From Candidatus Aminicenantota bacterium (GTDB lineage: Bacteria > Acidobacteriota > Aminicenantia > Aminicenantales > Aminicenantaceae), in the NCBI GenBank assembly GCA_003648765.1, contig QMPV01000015.1, positions 1 to 32,997 on the forward strand: a stretch of 32,997 bases of DNA, written 5' to 3'. Positions 1-6,995 of this stretch are shown piece after piece. The position numbers and the translations under genes were made by a program. Each line of letters starts with the position of its first letter. Within the stretch, counting starts at the first letter, position 1. Under the pieces are notes generated by a model. The model had not been told where the DNA came from, did not search any database, and worked only from the letters and a program-made list of their open reading frames with translations.

Positions 1-2
1 AA

Positions 3-98
3 TCCTTCCCTGATTATGGAGCAATTATTTATGATGATACCGGCCAGCTGAAGATGGTCGGTAAATCTTTCTCCTTTCAATCATTAATTAATCAATAA
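3..98 (+). CDS. C-terminal end of an unidentified plus-strand protein (partial)
   Basis: Frame 3 is open from the window edge for 31 codons and ends in TAA, giving a short tail that includes DYGAIIYDDTG and ends SLINQ. Nothing in it identifies a family. The other two forward frames close within the first 60 bases, so this is the only plausible coding frame. It is called as the 3' end of a gene that begins before the window. It lies tail to tail with the minus-strand amidohydrolase, and the inserted MITE-like element sits between them. The frame choice is reasonably safe; no function can be proposed. Confidence 0.45.
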   Translation, partial: SFPDYGAIIYDDTGQLKMVGKSFSFQSLINQ

Positions 99-133
99 AT
101 CCAATCCATAAGAAACCACCCTCAGTTTTGATT

Positions 134-141
134 AAAAATTA
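134..141. repeat. Left target-site duplication of the MITE-like element
   Basis: AAAAATTA directly abuts the left inverted repeat. The identical 8 bases abut the right inverted repeat at 469-476. Confidence 0.7.
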
Positions 142-468
142 GGCTTTGTCCCCAAGTGGCGGGAATGAAGTTACTACATTAAGGCGAAGGAAAATGTCTT
201 CGCTTCTGTTCAGATTTTTAACGCCATTCCTTCACCGCCCTTCTCGAGGCCGGCGAAACTGCGCCCGAGCAACTCGAACCTTTGGACTTTATTCTCTGTT
301 AATATGAGTTTCAAAACTCTAATTCCATCGTGCTCAATACATTCTCGGCGCCCGAGGCGGTCGGGTTCCCTCGAAGGACGGTTCCGGAAGGCTAAATCTT
401 CAATGTCGCTTCGACATTCTCCTTCGCCTTTTGTTCGATTTTGCTTCCCGTCACTTGGAGACAAAGCC
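142..468. mobile_element. MITE-like non-autonomous element, 327 bp, with terminal inverted repeats
   Basis: The ends are inverted copies: the left end reads GGCTTTGTCCCCAAGTGG and the reverse complement of the right end reads GGCTTTGTCTCCAAGTGA. They agree at 22 of 24 positions. A second inverted pair (181-198 against 413-430, 17 of 18 matching) lies about 39 bases in from each end, so the two arms are symmetrical. The element is flanked by a perfect 8-bp direct repeat, AAAAATTA, at 134-141 and 469-476, as expected of a target-site duplication. It is visibly more G+C rich than its surroundings and contains several short hairpins, including AATGTCG-ctt-CGACATT at 402-418 and CTCGG-cgc-CCGAG at 344-356. 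The 86-codon minus-strand ORF and the 67-codon plus-strand ORF inside it look like chance readings of structured DNA. An 8-bp duplication fits several DDE transposase families; none can be named from this copy. It could also express a structured RNA. Confidence 0.75.
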
Positions 469-476
469 AAAAATTA
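469..476. repeat. Right target-site duplication of the MITE-like element
   Basis: AAAAATTA directly follows the right inverted repeat and matches 134-141 exactly. The sequence is A/T-rich, so chance contributes something, but its exact fit to both element ends makes insertion the better explanation. Confidence 0.7.
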
Positions 477-584
477 TAATCTCCAGGAAAGCGAGTTCGG
501 TGGTTGAATTTGTCTCTATCTGGGTAATTTCTATTTATTTATCTTTCTTACTCTAGTTATTATTCTAGTTATTTATTTTTCTTT

Positions 585-2078
585 CTATTTCTCAACCGGC
601 TTGGGCTTGACCGGAGGCTTAAGGTCTGGTGGCAGGGGTGAACGATAGGGTTTGCCCTTGGTTTTTTCCAGCCACTCCGCCCGCATTTTCTTCAATATCT
701 CTGGTTTAGTGAGAAAATCGAGGCCGGTCAGAGCCATCACTTTACCAGCGGTAAGCATGGCTTTATGGCCGATGCTCATGCCTCCACAGGCCACGGTCGA
801 CCAGTGATGGCCGGGTGTCCCCAGAGGTTTACAAGCAATGCCTAGAGTTGTCGTCGGAGTAATCCAACTTACGTCGGCTACATCAGTGGAACCACCACCC
901 CAGCTCCGCCCCGGTTTTCTTAAAGGTTGGATTTTCCTATCCAGGCCTTTGGGCTCTAAGCCTAAATTTTTTTGAATCTCCCGGGCAAATTCTTCCTCTT
1001 TTTCATCGAAAGAAGGAGGGCCCACCAGCAGGAGATTGCTATAGACAACCTCGCAACCAGCTTGATTGGGCAGTAAATTATAAACCCCACTGATAAAATG
1101 AACTTTATAGGTGGTACCCGTCATCTTGGCCGCACCTTCAATAATATCCAGCACCCGGCGATAATCTTCTTCCACACTCTCCCGGTCAGCATCCCGGACG
1201 TAGTACCAGGCCCGAGCATAATCGGGCACCACATTGGGAGCCAGGCCTCCATCGGTAATAACATAATGAAGACGAGCCGTAGGCTTAAGGTGCTCTCGGA
1301 GATAATTGAGGCCTACATTGGTCAACTCAATGGCATCCAGAGCACTGCGGCCATGCCAGGGATCGCCGGCCGCATGGGCTGTTTTACCGAAAAACTCCAC
1401 TTCAAATTGATTTAACGCGTTAGAAGAGCCGAGGGAAACACCATTTCTTGAACTGGGATGCCATTGAATACAGGCATCCAGATCATTAAAAAGACCTTCT
1501 CGGGCCATGAAAACTTTGCCCACCAAAGTCTCTTCAGCTGGGCAACCAAATAACTTAATGGTGCCGGCTAGATTATTTTTAGCCATGACTTCTTTGAGAG
1601 CTACAGCCGCCGCCGTCGAGGCCACGCCAAAAATGTTATGCCCACAACCATGACCTGGTTGCCCTTTCACTAAAGGCTTTTTGTAGGGCACGGTGTCCTG
1701 AGAAAGTCCGGGCAGAGCATCGTACTCGGCCAGAATTCCAATCACTGGTTTCCCTGTCCCATAGACAGCCACAAAAGCCGTCGGCATTCCGGCCACACCC
1801 CGTTGAACCAAAAAGCCATTTTTTTCCAAATAGTCGGCCAACAAAGCTGAAGACTTATATTCCTCCATAGCTATTTCAGCAAATTCCCATATTTTCCGAT
1901 TAAGCTCGGCCAGCTCACTGAAATGTCCTTCCAACCAGGTGAGGGCCTCTTTCTTTAAGGGTGTTAATTTGGCTGGCTTGACCTCAATAACCGCCGGATC
2001 TTTGCTTTTAGTTTGAGAAAAAGACCAGGCCACCAGAACCAAACCCAGGATTAAACCCACTAGGAATTTCTTTCTCAT
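585..2078 (-). CDS. Secreted M20D-family amidohydrolase (AbgB-like)
   Basis: This 497-residue metallo-amidohydrolase of peptidase family M20, subfamily D, is most like p-aminobenzoyl-glutamate hydrolase subunit B. Such enzymes cleave N-acyl amino acids or aryl-glutamate amides with a two-metal site. Residues 1-22 form a typical signal peptide, so it should act outside the cytoplasm, which is unusual for AbgB proper. Metal-site motifs are in order: AEYDALPG near 118, GHGCGHN near 142, the catalytic PAEE near 180, WHPS near 206, and GTPGHHWS towards the C-terminus. The dimerisation domain interrupts the catalytic domain at about 220-340, as usual. The C-terminus is a Pro/Lys-rich tail. The ATG has AAAGGAGG ten bases upstream. 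It appears to be a single-gene unit. The real substrate is unknown; a peptide- or amide-scavenging role is inference. Confidence 0.9.
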   Translation of the reverse strand: MRKKFLVGLILGLVLVAWSFSQTKSKDPAVIEVKPAKLTPLKKEALTWLEGHFSELAELNRKIWEFAEIAMEEYKSSALLADYLEKNGFLVQRGVAGMPTAFVAVYGTGKPVIGILAEYDALPGLSQDTVPYKKPLVKGQPGHGCGHNIFGVASTAAAVALKEVMAKNNLAGTIKLFGCPAEETLVGKVFMAREGLFNDLDACIQWHPSSRNGVSLGSSNALNQFEVEFFGKTAHAAGDPWHGRSALDAIELTNVGLNYLREHLKPTARLHYVITDGGLAPNVVPDYARAWYYVRDADRESVEEDYRRVLDIIEGAAKMTGTTYKVHFISGVYNLLPNQAGCEVVYSNLLLVGPPSFDEKEEEFAREIQKNLGLEPKGLDRKIQPLRKPGRSWGGGSTDVADVSWITPTTTLGIACKPLGTPGHHWSTVACGGMSIGHKAMLTAGKVMALTGLDFLTKPEILKKMRAEWLEKTKGKPYRSPLPPDLKPPVKPKPVEK

Positions 2079-2104
2079 CTGTGGTTAACCTCCTTTATCC
2101 ATAA

Positions 2105-2133
2105 GTGATACTCCAAATAAATTCATTTGACAA
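2105..2133 (-). promoter_or_regulatory. Candidate sigma-70-type promoter for the amidohydrolase gene
   Basis: On the minus strand TTGTCA and TATCAC are separated by 17 bases. They lie about 30 bases before the start codon, with the ribosome binding site in between. The -35 matches consensus at five of six positions and the -10 at four of six. Confidence 0.4.
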
Positions 2134-2600
2134 GGCAAAAAAACAGACCAATTTCTCTTTCTTTTTTGGACAAGGCTGGCTCCAGGTCTTAACAGCCAAA
2201 AGAAGTTGGGCTATTGGTAACAATGGATCCCTAAGGGAAGAGAGGTTATTGAGTTGAGTCAGAATTGGAGTCACCCATTAGAAGGGAATTGTCAGGGGGG
2301 AGAGCCGAATTGGGGGAGGTTTGCACTTTTGACTTTTGACAGCCAAGAAAGTCACCCAGGAAAAAAGTTAGTGATTAACTCGCCTAAAAGTGTCTCCCCC
2401 TTCTTCTATTATCTTATCCGACACTCCCCTTTGCACCTGCGGGGACCGGCTATGGGAAGGAGTTTTTAGATAAAACTAACTTAAAAAGCAAGAAAATTTT
2501 TGTTATTCAAATGTGTCCTGCCAAGCCCTCATGGGCGAGACTAATTTCTTCCCTTTAGATTTAGATTAAGATTAGAAATATGACAATCCTTAAAAAGAGG
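2134..2600. other. Intergenic stretch without a convincing gene
   Basis: This lies between the amidohydrolase promoter and the 3' end of trxA. The 71-codon plus-strand ORF at 2254 has no recognisable domain and was not called. The only structure seen is an AGTGTC / GACACT inverted pair (2389-2394 and 2420-2425), about 26 bases apart. It recalls the GTGTCTGACACC repeats elsewhere in the window but is too weak to assign to them. Confidence 0.5.
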
Positions 2601-2936
2601 CTATTCCTGAGGGGAGACAAATTTTTCCAAAATAGCTTCAATATCTCTTTGGGGACGAAACCCAACTATTCTTTCCACTTCCTGGCCGTCCTTAAAGATA
2701 ATTAAAGAAGGAATAGCCATAATCTGATATTTGACCGCAGTTTGCATATTTTCATCGGTATTCATTTTAAAGAATTTAGCTTTGCCGTTGAATTTCTCGG
2801 CTACCGCCTCAACTACTGGCGAAACCATCCGACACGGACCACACCAGGGGGCCCAGAAATCTACCAAGACTGGTAGATTTGATTCCAGAACTTCTTGTTG
2901 AAAATTACTGTCAGTAACTTCAGGAATATTAGCCAT
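2601..2936 (-). CDS. trxA: Thioredoxin
   Basis: This classical thioredoxin has 111 residues with the WCGPC redox motif at 31-35 and the cis-proline of AIPS near residue 74; length and fold order are standard. It would reduce protein disulfides in the cytoplasm using thioredoxin reductase, which is not in this window. The ORF track begins 18 bases earlier at a TTG, but that codon is part of the ribosome binding site (TTGGAGGAG). The ATG at 2936, giving MANIPEV, lies ten bases after GGAGGA and is the better start. It overlaps the end of arsR by eight bases, so the two genes are probably translationally coupled and share the arsR promoter. A thioredoxin under an ArsR-type repressor suggests induction by a metal, metalloid or thiol stress; that last step is inference. 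Confidence 0.93.
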   Translation of the reverse strand: MANIPEVTDSNFQQEVLESNLPVLVDFWAPWCGPCRMVSPVVEAVAEKFNGKAKFFKMNTDENMQTAVKYQIMAIPSLIIFKDGQEVERIVGFRPQRDIEAILEKFVSPQE

Positions 2937-3222
2937 TTTTCTTTTCTCCTCCAAAATACATGGTTAGGATTTGTTTGACGTTCTTATCTACAATGCGATA
3001 ACAAACCCGATTCTTTTCTTTCTTTCCCTTAACAATTCCCACCGTCCGTAAAATCTTCAGATGCTGGGAGGTGTTGGGTTGAGAAATCTGAAGGCACTTC
3101 TGCAGTTCCCCCACACAACATTCTTTTTCCAGCAAATTATGAAGGAGTTTCAGGCGGGCAGGATGGGCCATTGCCTGAAATATCCGGGATATCTTTTTGT
3201 ATCTTCTAATACTTTTCTGCAT
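2929..3222 (-). CDS. ArsR/SmtB-family winged-helix repressor
   Basis: This 97-residue transcriptional regulator has the ArsR-type winged helix. An N-terminal helix runs into AMAHPARLKLLHNL, the recognition helix region carries SQPNTSQHLKIL, and a beta-wing follows with KKEKNRVCYRI. Adjacent cysteines in KECCVGEL, with a further cysteine at the end of the same helix (QKC), are candidate metal, metalloid or redox-sensing ligands, resembling the ELCVCDL site of arsenic-sensing ArsR. They are not in exactly the same spacing. Family members dimerise and block transcription of their own operon until ligand binds. The gene is first in an operon with trxA and has a near-perfect promoter overlapped by an inverted repeat. 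AAGGA precedes the ATG. The ligand cannot be told from sequence. Confidence 0.88.
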   Translation of the reverse strand: MQKSIRRYKKISRIFQAMAHPARLKLLHNLLEKECCVGELQKCLQISQPNTSQHLKILRTVGIVKGKKEKNRVCYRIVDKNVKQILTMYFGGEKKNG

Positions 3223-3256
3223 ATTCTTTCCTTCCTCTTTAAGATATTTCAGAATT

Positions 3257-3284
3257 ATTATATTTTTTTTATATTATATGTCAA
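3257..3284 (-). promoter_or_regulatory. Strong sigma-70-type promoter of arsR-trxA
   Basis: On the minus strand the sequence is TTGACA, 16 bases, TATAAT: both hexamers match consensus exactly. It ends about 35 bases before the arsR start codon. Confidence 0.75.
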
Positions 3285-3299
3285 GTTTACTAGTGACAT
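3278..3299. promoter_or_regulatory. Candidate ArsR operator (inverted repeat over the -35 box)
   Basis: ATGTCA and TGACAT are perfect 6-base inverted arms separated by 10 bases. One arm overlaps the -35 hexamer of the arsR-trxA promoter, so a bound dimer would block RNA polymerase. ArsR/SmtB proteins usually bind imperfect inverted repeats at this position. Confidence 0.45.
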
Positions 3300-3426
3300 T
3301 TAGTTCAGGTTTTCACCTTTTGCCTTTAATTGGAACTGGCCAATGAGAGGAATTATTCACTCGAGGTTCCCTCCCTTTCTTTTTTCCCTTTGCTTCAAAA
3401 ACTGAAAAGTGAAGACTTGATCCCGT

Positions 3427-4950
3427 TTATTCATTTTTGTCAAAAAGGCGATACTGAATGGCCTCGGCGAGAAAAACCGGATTCAAGAGCGAGGAGTTAT
3501 CTCCTTCAAGATCAGCAATTGTCCGGGCCACTTTAAGAATTTTAACAAAAGCCCGGGCACTAAGATTCAAATTTTCCATAGCTCTCTCCATCAGTCTTTC
3601 ACCGGCGGCATCCAAACGGCAATATTGCTTAATCTCAGTTAAATTCATCTGAGCATTACTCCAGATTCTTTCTCTCTTGAACCGCTGAATCTGCTGCTCT
3701 CGGGCGGCCACCACTCTCTCCCGGATTTGGGCCGAGCCTTCACCCTGGCTCATTGAAGTTAACTCTTGAAATGATATTTTCGGTACCTCAATCTGAAGAT
3801 CGATCCGGTCTAAAAGAGGTTTGGAAAGAGGGGCGAAAAAGCGGGCTTTCTGGGAAAGATAATAGTCACTGGAGTTGGCTAACACGGTATAGCTCTCCTC
3901 AAAAGAATTCATGGCGGCCACCAGCATGAATGAACTAGGGAAAGTCACCCGACTATGGAGGCGCGAGATGGTCACACAGCCGTCCTCAAGAGGCTGACGT
4001 AAGTTCTCCAGGACTTGACGTTTATACTCGACAAGTTCATCCAAGAAAAGAACACCCCGGTGGGCCAAGCTAACCTCACCTGGCCGAGGGATAGTCCCTC
4101 CGCCGATTAAACCAGCCGCAGTGACACTGTGGTGGGGGGAACGGAAGGGACGATGAACAATAATCTGACCTCCAGCCAACAGCCCGGCCACACTATAGAT
4201 TCGAGTGACTTCAATTATTTCTTCTTCGGTCATCGGCGGCAGGATGGAAGGAAGCCGGCGAGCCAACATCGTTTTTCCCGCCCCCGGGGGGCCCACCATA
4301 AGAAGATTGTGGCCTCCAGCGGCCGCAATCTCCAGCGCACGTTTAGCCTGGTGCTGACCGCGGACATCCTGAAAATCGACCTGATAAGTTACATCCGGAG
4401 AAAAATGATCAAGAAAAGAGTCGGCCGGAACAAACTGTTGTGGGTCACGAAGAAACTCAATAATTTCTCCCAATGAAGATAAGCCATAACAGCGGAGGCC
4501 GCTAATCAAAGAGGCTTCAGGTAGATTCTCCTTGGGAATCACTAATCCCTGGAAACCTTGGCGTTGGGCCAAAAAAGCAGCTGAGAGAACACCTCGGACA
4601 GGTTTCAAATGGCCATCCAGGGCGAGTTCCCCCATGAAAAGATAATCCTTGATCCTCCTCACAGGGAAAACCCCTTGATGGGCCAATAGACCAACAGCAA
4701 TGGGGACATCAAAAGAAGAGCCTTCTTTCCGTCGATCAGCCGGAGCAAGATTAATAATTAATTTTTTCCGCGGCAAGGCGTAGCCACAATTAATCAGAGC
4801 GGCTCTCACTCTTTCTCGACTTTCCCGAATGGAAGCATCAGGTAAACCCACCAGAATAAGACCGGGCAAACCCACAAAAGCATCCACTTCCACTTCCACC
4901 AACTCAGCTTCAATGCCTGCCAGTGAAGCGCTCGCCACTTTAAATAACAT
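3427..4950 (-). CDS. comM: ComM/YifB-family Mg-chelatase-like AAA+ ATPase
   Basis: This 507-residue ComM (YifB)-family protein has an N-terminal Lon-protease-like fold (about 1-170), a central Mg-chelatase-type AAA+ domain and a C-terminal chelatase-associated domain. The Walker A reads GPPGAGKTML and the Walker B GVLFLDEL. In Vibrio cholerae ComM is a hexameric helicase that promotes branch migration during natural transformation; the family is also widespread in non-transformable bacteria. The ORF track opens at a TTG 81 bases upstream. I chose the ATG at 4950 (MLFKVASASL) because family members begin there and a GGGGTGA sequence precedes it at a workable distance. The resulting length is normal for the family. 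No comE/comF-type or dprA genes are visible nearby, so competence cannot be inferred from context. Confidence 0.92.
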   Translation of the reverse strand: MLFKVASASLAGIEAELVEVEVDAFVGLPGLILVGLPDASIRESRERVRAALINCGYALPRKKLIINLAPADRRKEGSSFDVPIAVGLLAHQGVFPVRRIKDYLFMGELALDGHLKPVRGVLSAAFLAQRQGFQGLVIPKENLPEASLISGLRCYGLSSLGEIIEFLRDPQQFVPADSFLDHFSPDVTYQVDFQDVRGQHQAKRALEIAAAGGHNLLMVGPPGAGKTMLARRLPSILPPMTEEEIIEVTRIYSVAGLLAGGQIIVHRPFRSPHHSVTAAGLIGGGTIPRPGEVSLAHRGVLFLDELVEYKRQVLENLRQPLEDGCVTISRLHSRVTFPSSFMLVAAMNSFEESYTVLANSSDYYLSQKARFFAPLSKPLLDRIDLQIEVPKISFQELTSMSQGEGSAQIRERVVAAREQQIQRFKRERIWSNAQMNLTEIKQYCRLDAAGERLMERAMENLNLSARAFVKILKVARTIADLEGDNSSLLNPVFLAEAIQYRLFDKNE

Positions 4951-5621
4951 GGTCAAAGAATCACCCCAAAGATTAGAGGCCTCAACCTCAATATAAAGAC
5001 GGCTGCTCAGGAAGCTTTTTTTCAATCCCAAGAAAATAACAAAAATCTTCGACTTCGCGAATTTGAGTAAAAGTTATCCGAGAGCTCTCATTCTGAGAAT
5101 AATTTCTCCAGAGATGGAAAAATAACCTTTTTTTCTCCCCTCCAAAGCCTTTTTTAACAACCCTGCCGCTAAAAGCGTCTATCTTAAATGTCTTAAATCT
5201 GAACTGAGATTCGCTTTAAATGGAAAGACTCACCAAAACCCCTTCGCCCCTCTTCTCTAAAATTGTCCTCCAGGGATAACAGGTAACGCTTTGAAGGCAA
5301 CTATAATGAACTTAGTTTACGAGTGAGAATTTATCCTCTTATCCTCTTATCTTTCCCTCGAGAAAAAGATGTTTACCCTTACCCGTGAAAGGCCAAGGGG
5401 GTTCATGGTACCAATAAGTCAAAATTTAGGATTAGGCCTTCACCTTTTTCTTGGAGGGTTAGCCAAAATTTATTGGAGATAAAGCTAATAATTATCTCGG
5501 CTCAAAACCTAACTCGACATAGCTCGACCATGGAAGCTAAAATAAACCAAAGCTAGGCTTAAAAAGAAACCTCTTCCCCTTTATAGCCTTTTTAAATCCA
5601 AAAAAACAATCAGATTTCTAT
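4951..5621. other. Intergenic stretch, no gene found
   Basis: A/T-rich sequence lies between comM and the MglA-like gene. I checked both strands for ORFs with ribosome binding sites, tRNA-like folds, inverted repeats with flanking duplications and T-runs after hairpins. Only weak short hairpins were found. The 27-codon upstream extension of comM (from a TTG) is considered untranslated. Confidence 0.5.
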
Positions 5622-6416
5622 TTACTCATCCTTAAGAGAAGCAAATTCTTTGGCTAATCTTTCTAATTCTTCTTCGACATCCTTAGAAGATTTGAGTTTG
5701 ATTTTTGTCACCCGCAGGGGCACATATTCCTTGGGTTTGGGCTTCTTTTCTTCCGGTTTTGGCGAGGGTTTTTCCTTCTTTTCTTCCTTAACCAATTCTA
5801 CCGGCGGCTCTTCTTTCCTTTTTTCTCCAAATACCTTTTCCCTGATAATCGGCACCACCATTTTGGCCATCAGCTTTAAACTGTCCAGGACTCCCACACC
5901 GTTAATGGCAATAGCTTCGATATGAGGCAACCCCCGGGGATTCAACAGATTGTTGAATGTTTCAACGGGAATCAAATTAGAAAGATCTCTTTTATTATAT
6001 TGAAAAACAATCGGAGTCAAATTTAAATCTATGCCGTAATCATAAAGATAACGTCTCATCTCTTCAAAGCTTTCCAAATTGGCATCCAGTAGCGGGGCCT
6101 GAGAGTCGGCCACAAAAATAATCCCATCAGCTCCCTTCAAAACACTCCGCCGGGAGGCTTCATAAAACACCTGGCCTGGTACGGTTAGCAACTGGAAATG
6201 AACTTTATAATCCTTGATCAGGCCGGCTTTAACCGGCAGTAAATCAAAAAATAAAGTCCTTTCTGTGTCTGTTTCCAGACAGACAAGTTCTCCCCGTGAG
6301 TTTTCATCCAATCGGGAATAAATATAGCGCAGATTGGTCGTCTTACCACTCAAACCGGGGCCATAATAAACCACTTTAATGGCTATGGTTTTGGTCGCGT
6401 GATTGACAAAGGCCAC
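5622..6416 (-). CDS. MglA-like small Ras-type GTPase with a charged C-terminal tail
   Basis: This small GTPase belongs to the bacterial MglA group, which sets cell polarity and drives gliding motility in myxobacteria. The P-loop is GPGLSGKTT, the G3 region is TVPGQVFY as in MglA, and G4 is NKRD. After the roughly 195-residue G domain comes a Lys/Glu/Pro-rich linker and a short acidic helix (VEEELERLAKEF), a tail the Myxococcus protein lacks. The ORF track opens at GTG 6455. Alignment with MglA (MSFINYAS...) favours GTG 6416, giving MAFVNHAT..., with AAGGGA nine bases upstream; GTG at 6449 is a second option. No MglB/roadblock partner is adjacent. A role in polarity or surface organisation is inference, but it sits just downstream of the glycan operon. 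Confidence 0.85.
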   Translation of the reverse strand: MAFVNHATKTIAIKVVYYGPGLSGKTTNLRYIYSRLDENSRGELVCLETDTERTLFFDLLPVKAGLIKDYKVHFQLLTVPGQVFYEASRRSVLKGADGIIFVADSQAPLLDANLESFEEMRRYLYDYGIDLNLTPIVFQYNKRDLSNLIPVETFNNLLNPRGLPHIEAIAINGVGVLDSLKLMAKMVVPIIREKVFGEKRKEEPPVELVKEEKKEKPSPKPEEKKPKPKEYVPLRVTKIKLKSSKDVEEELERLAKEFASLKDE

Positions 6417-6598
6417 TCTTTCTGGTCCCTTTCTTTGTAAAGTTAACACAATCACTCCCTTGAGTCAAACCAGCAGCCTTCTCTTTGTGGTTACTATTTT
6501 AAGATGACACATATTATTACTAATTTAAAATGTCACATTAGCTATAATCCTTCTGCTCGGTATTTAAGCTTAGCCGGGCGTAGGAAAGGCGAAAATTT

Positions 6599-6694
6599 AT
6601 GTTTACAGAGCAAGATTTGACCAGGATTGTGCTTGTTGAGCAAGTAATCAAAAGCGTTATAACAACGAAAGAGATTTCTCTATTACTGGTTTAA
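6599..6694 (+). pseudogene. N-terminal scrap of a helix-turn-helix transposase (ISNCY-like)
   Basis: A 31-codon frame begins MFTEQDLTRIVLVEQVI after an AGGAAAGG ribosome binding site and reaches TTKEISLLLV before a stop. This pattern (acidic start, a helix ending EQVI, then a TxKEA-type helix leading to LGLSxRQ) resembles the DNA-binding N-terminus of ISNCY-type transposases as I remember them. Restoring one G after CTG would continue it as LLLGLN, so a one-base deletion may have broken the frame. Nothing of the catalytic part remains: within about 20 bases the sequence enters the palindrome array. The match is short and from memory. Confidence 0.35.
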
Positions 6695-6711
6695 ACTATC
6701 TGCTGATAAAG

Positions 6712-6830
6712 GGTCTCTAACACCATGATAATAAGAATGTCTGACACCATGTTTTAAGGGTGTCTGACACCATGGTAATTGGACACCAGGGTAATTGGTA
6801 ATTTTGATAGGATAAAGGGTGTCTGACACC
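6712..6830. repeat. Array of GGTGTCTGACACC palindromes (left array)
   Basis: Two exact 13-base palindromes GGTGTCTGACACC (6759-6771, 6818-6830), one lacking the first two bases (6738-6748), one with two changes (6712-6724, GGTCTCTAACACC) and a half-site (GGACACC at 6781). The same motif forms a second array before truA. Confidence 0.8.
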
Positions 6831-6995
6831 GTAATAGAATGATACTATGATAGGACTGATCCAAGGATAAGACATGACGATTATTTTATCTTCTTCCAGG
6901 CCCGCTTCCTGTTTTTCAAGTTCAAACATCACTCTAAAGTGAACCCCCTCTACTTTCCATCAATATTTGGAAAACCTCTTCGCTTTCTTTAATAT

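Larger units (their letters stand above)
6417..6995. other. Non-coding stretch with transposase scrap and palindrome array
   Basis: This region between the glycosyltransferase operon and the MglA-like gene holds a plus-strand transposase-like fragment (6599-6694) and then GTGTCTGACACC-type palindromes (6712-6830). The 71-codon minus-strand ORF at 6717 merely reads through the palindromes. A TGACAC / GTCACA pair close to 6503-6537 may be another half-site pair or part of the MglA-like gene's promoter. Confidence 0.5.

Noticed and set aside
210-470. 86-residue minus-strand ORF and 67-residue plus-strand ORF (304-507)
   Set aside because: Both lie within or across the boundary of the MITE-like element, show no domain and read through its inverted repeats and hairpins. 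Coding by chance is more likely.
2254-2469. 71-residue plus-strand ORF
   Set aside because: No ribosome binding site, no recognisable domain and no repeats of a protein type. It lies in an intergenic region with unrelated structure.
5265-5300. Sequence resembling a homing-endonuclease site (AGGGATAACAGG)
   Set aside because: It only partly matches the I-SceI site and there is no intron, intein or endonuclease gene nearby; coincidence.
6717-6932. 71-residue minus-strand ORF
   Set aside because: Its C-terminal half is simply the translation of the GTGTCTGACACC palindromes and the spacers between them.
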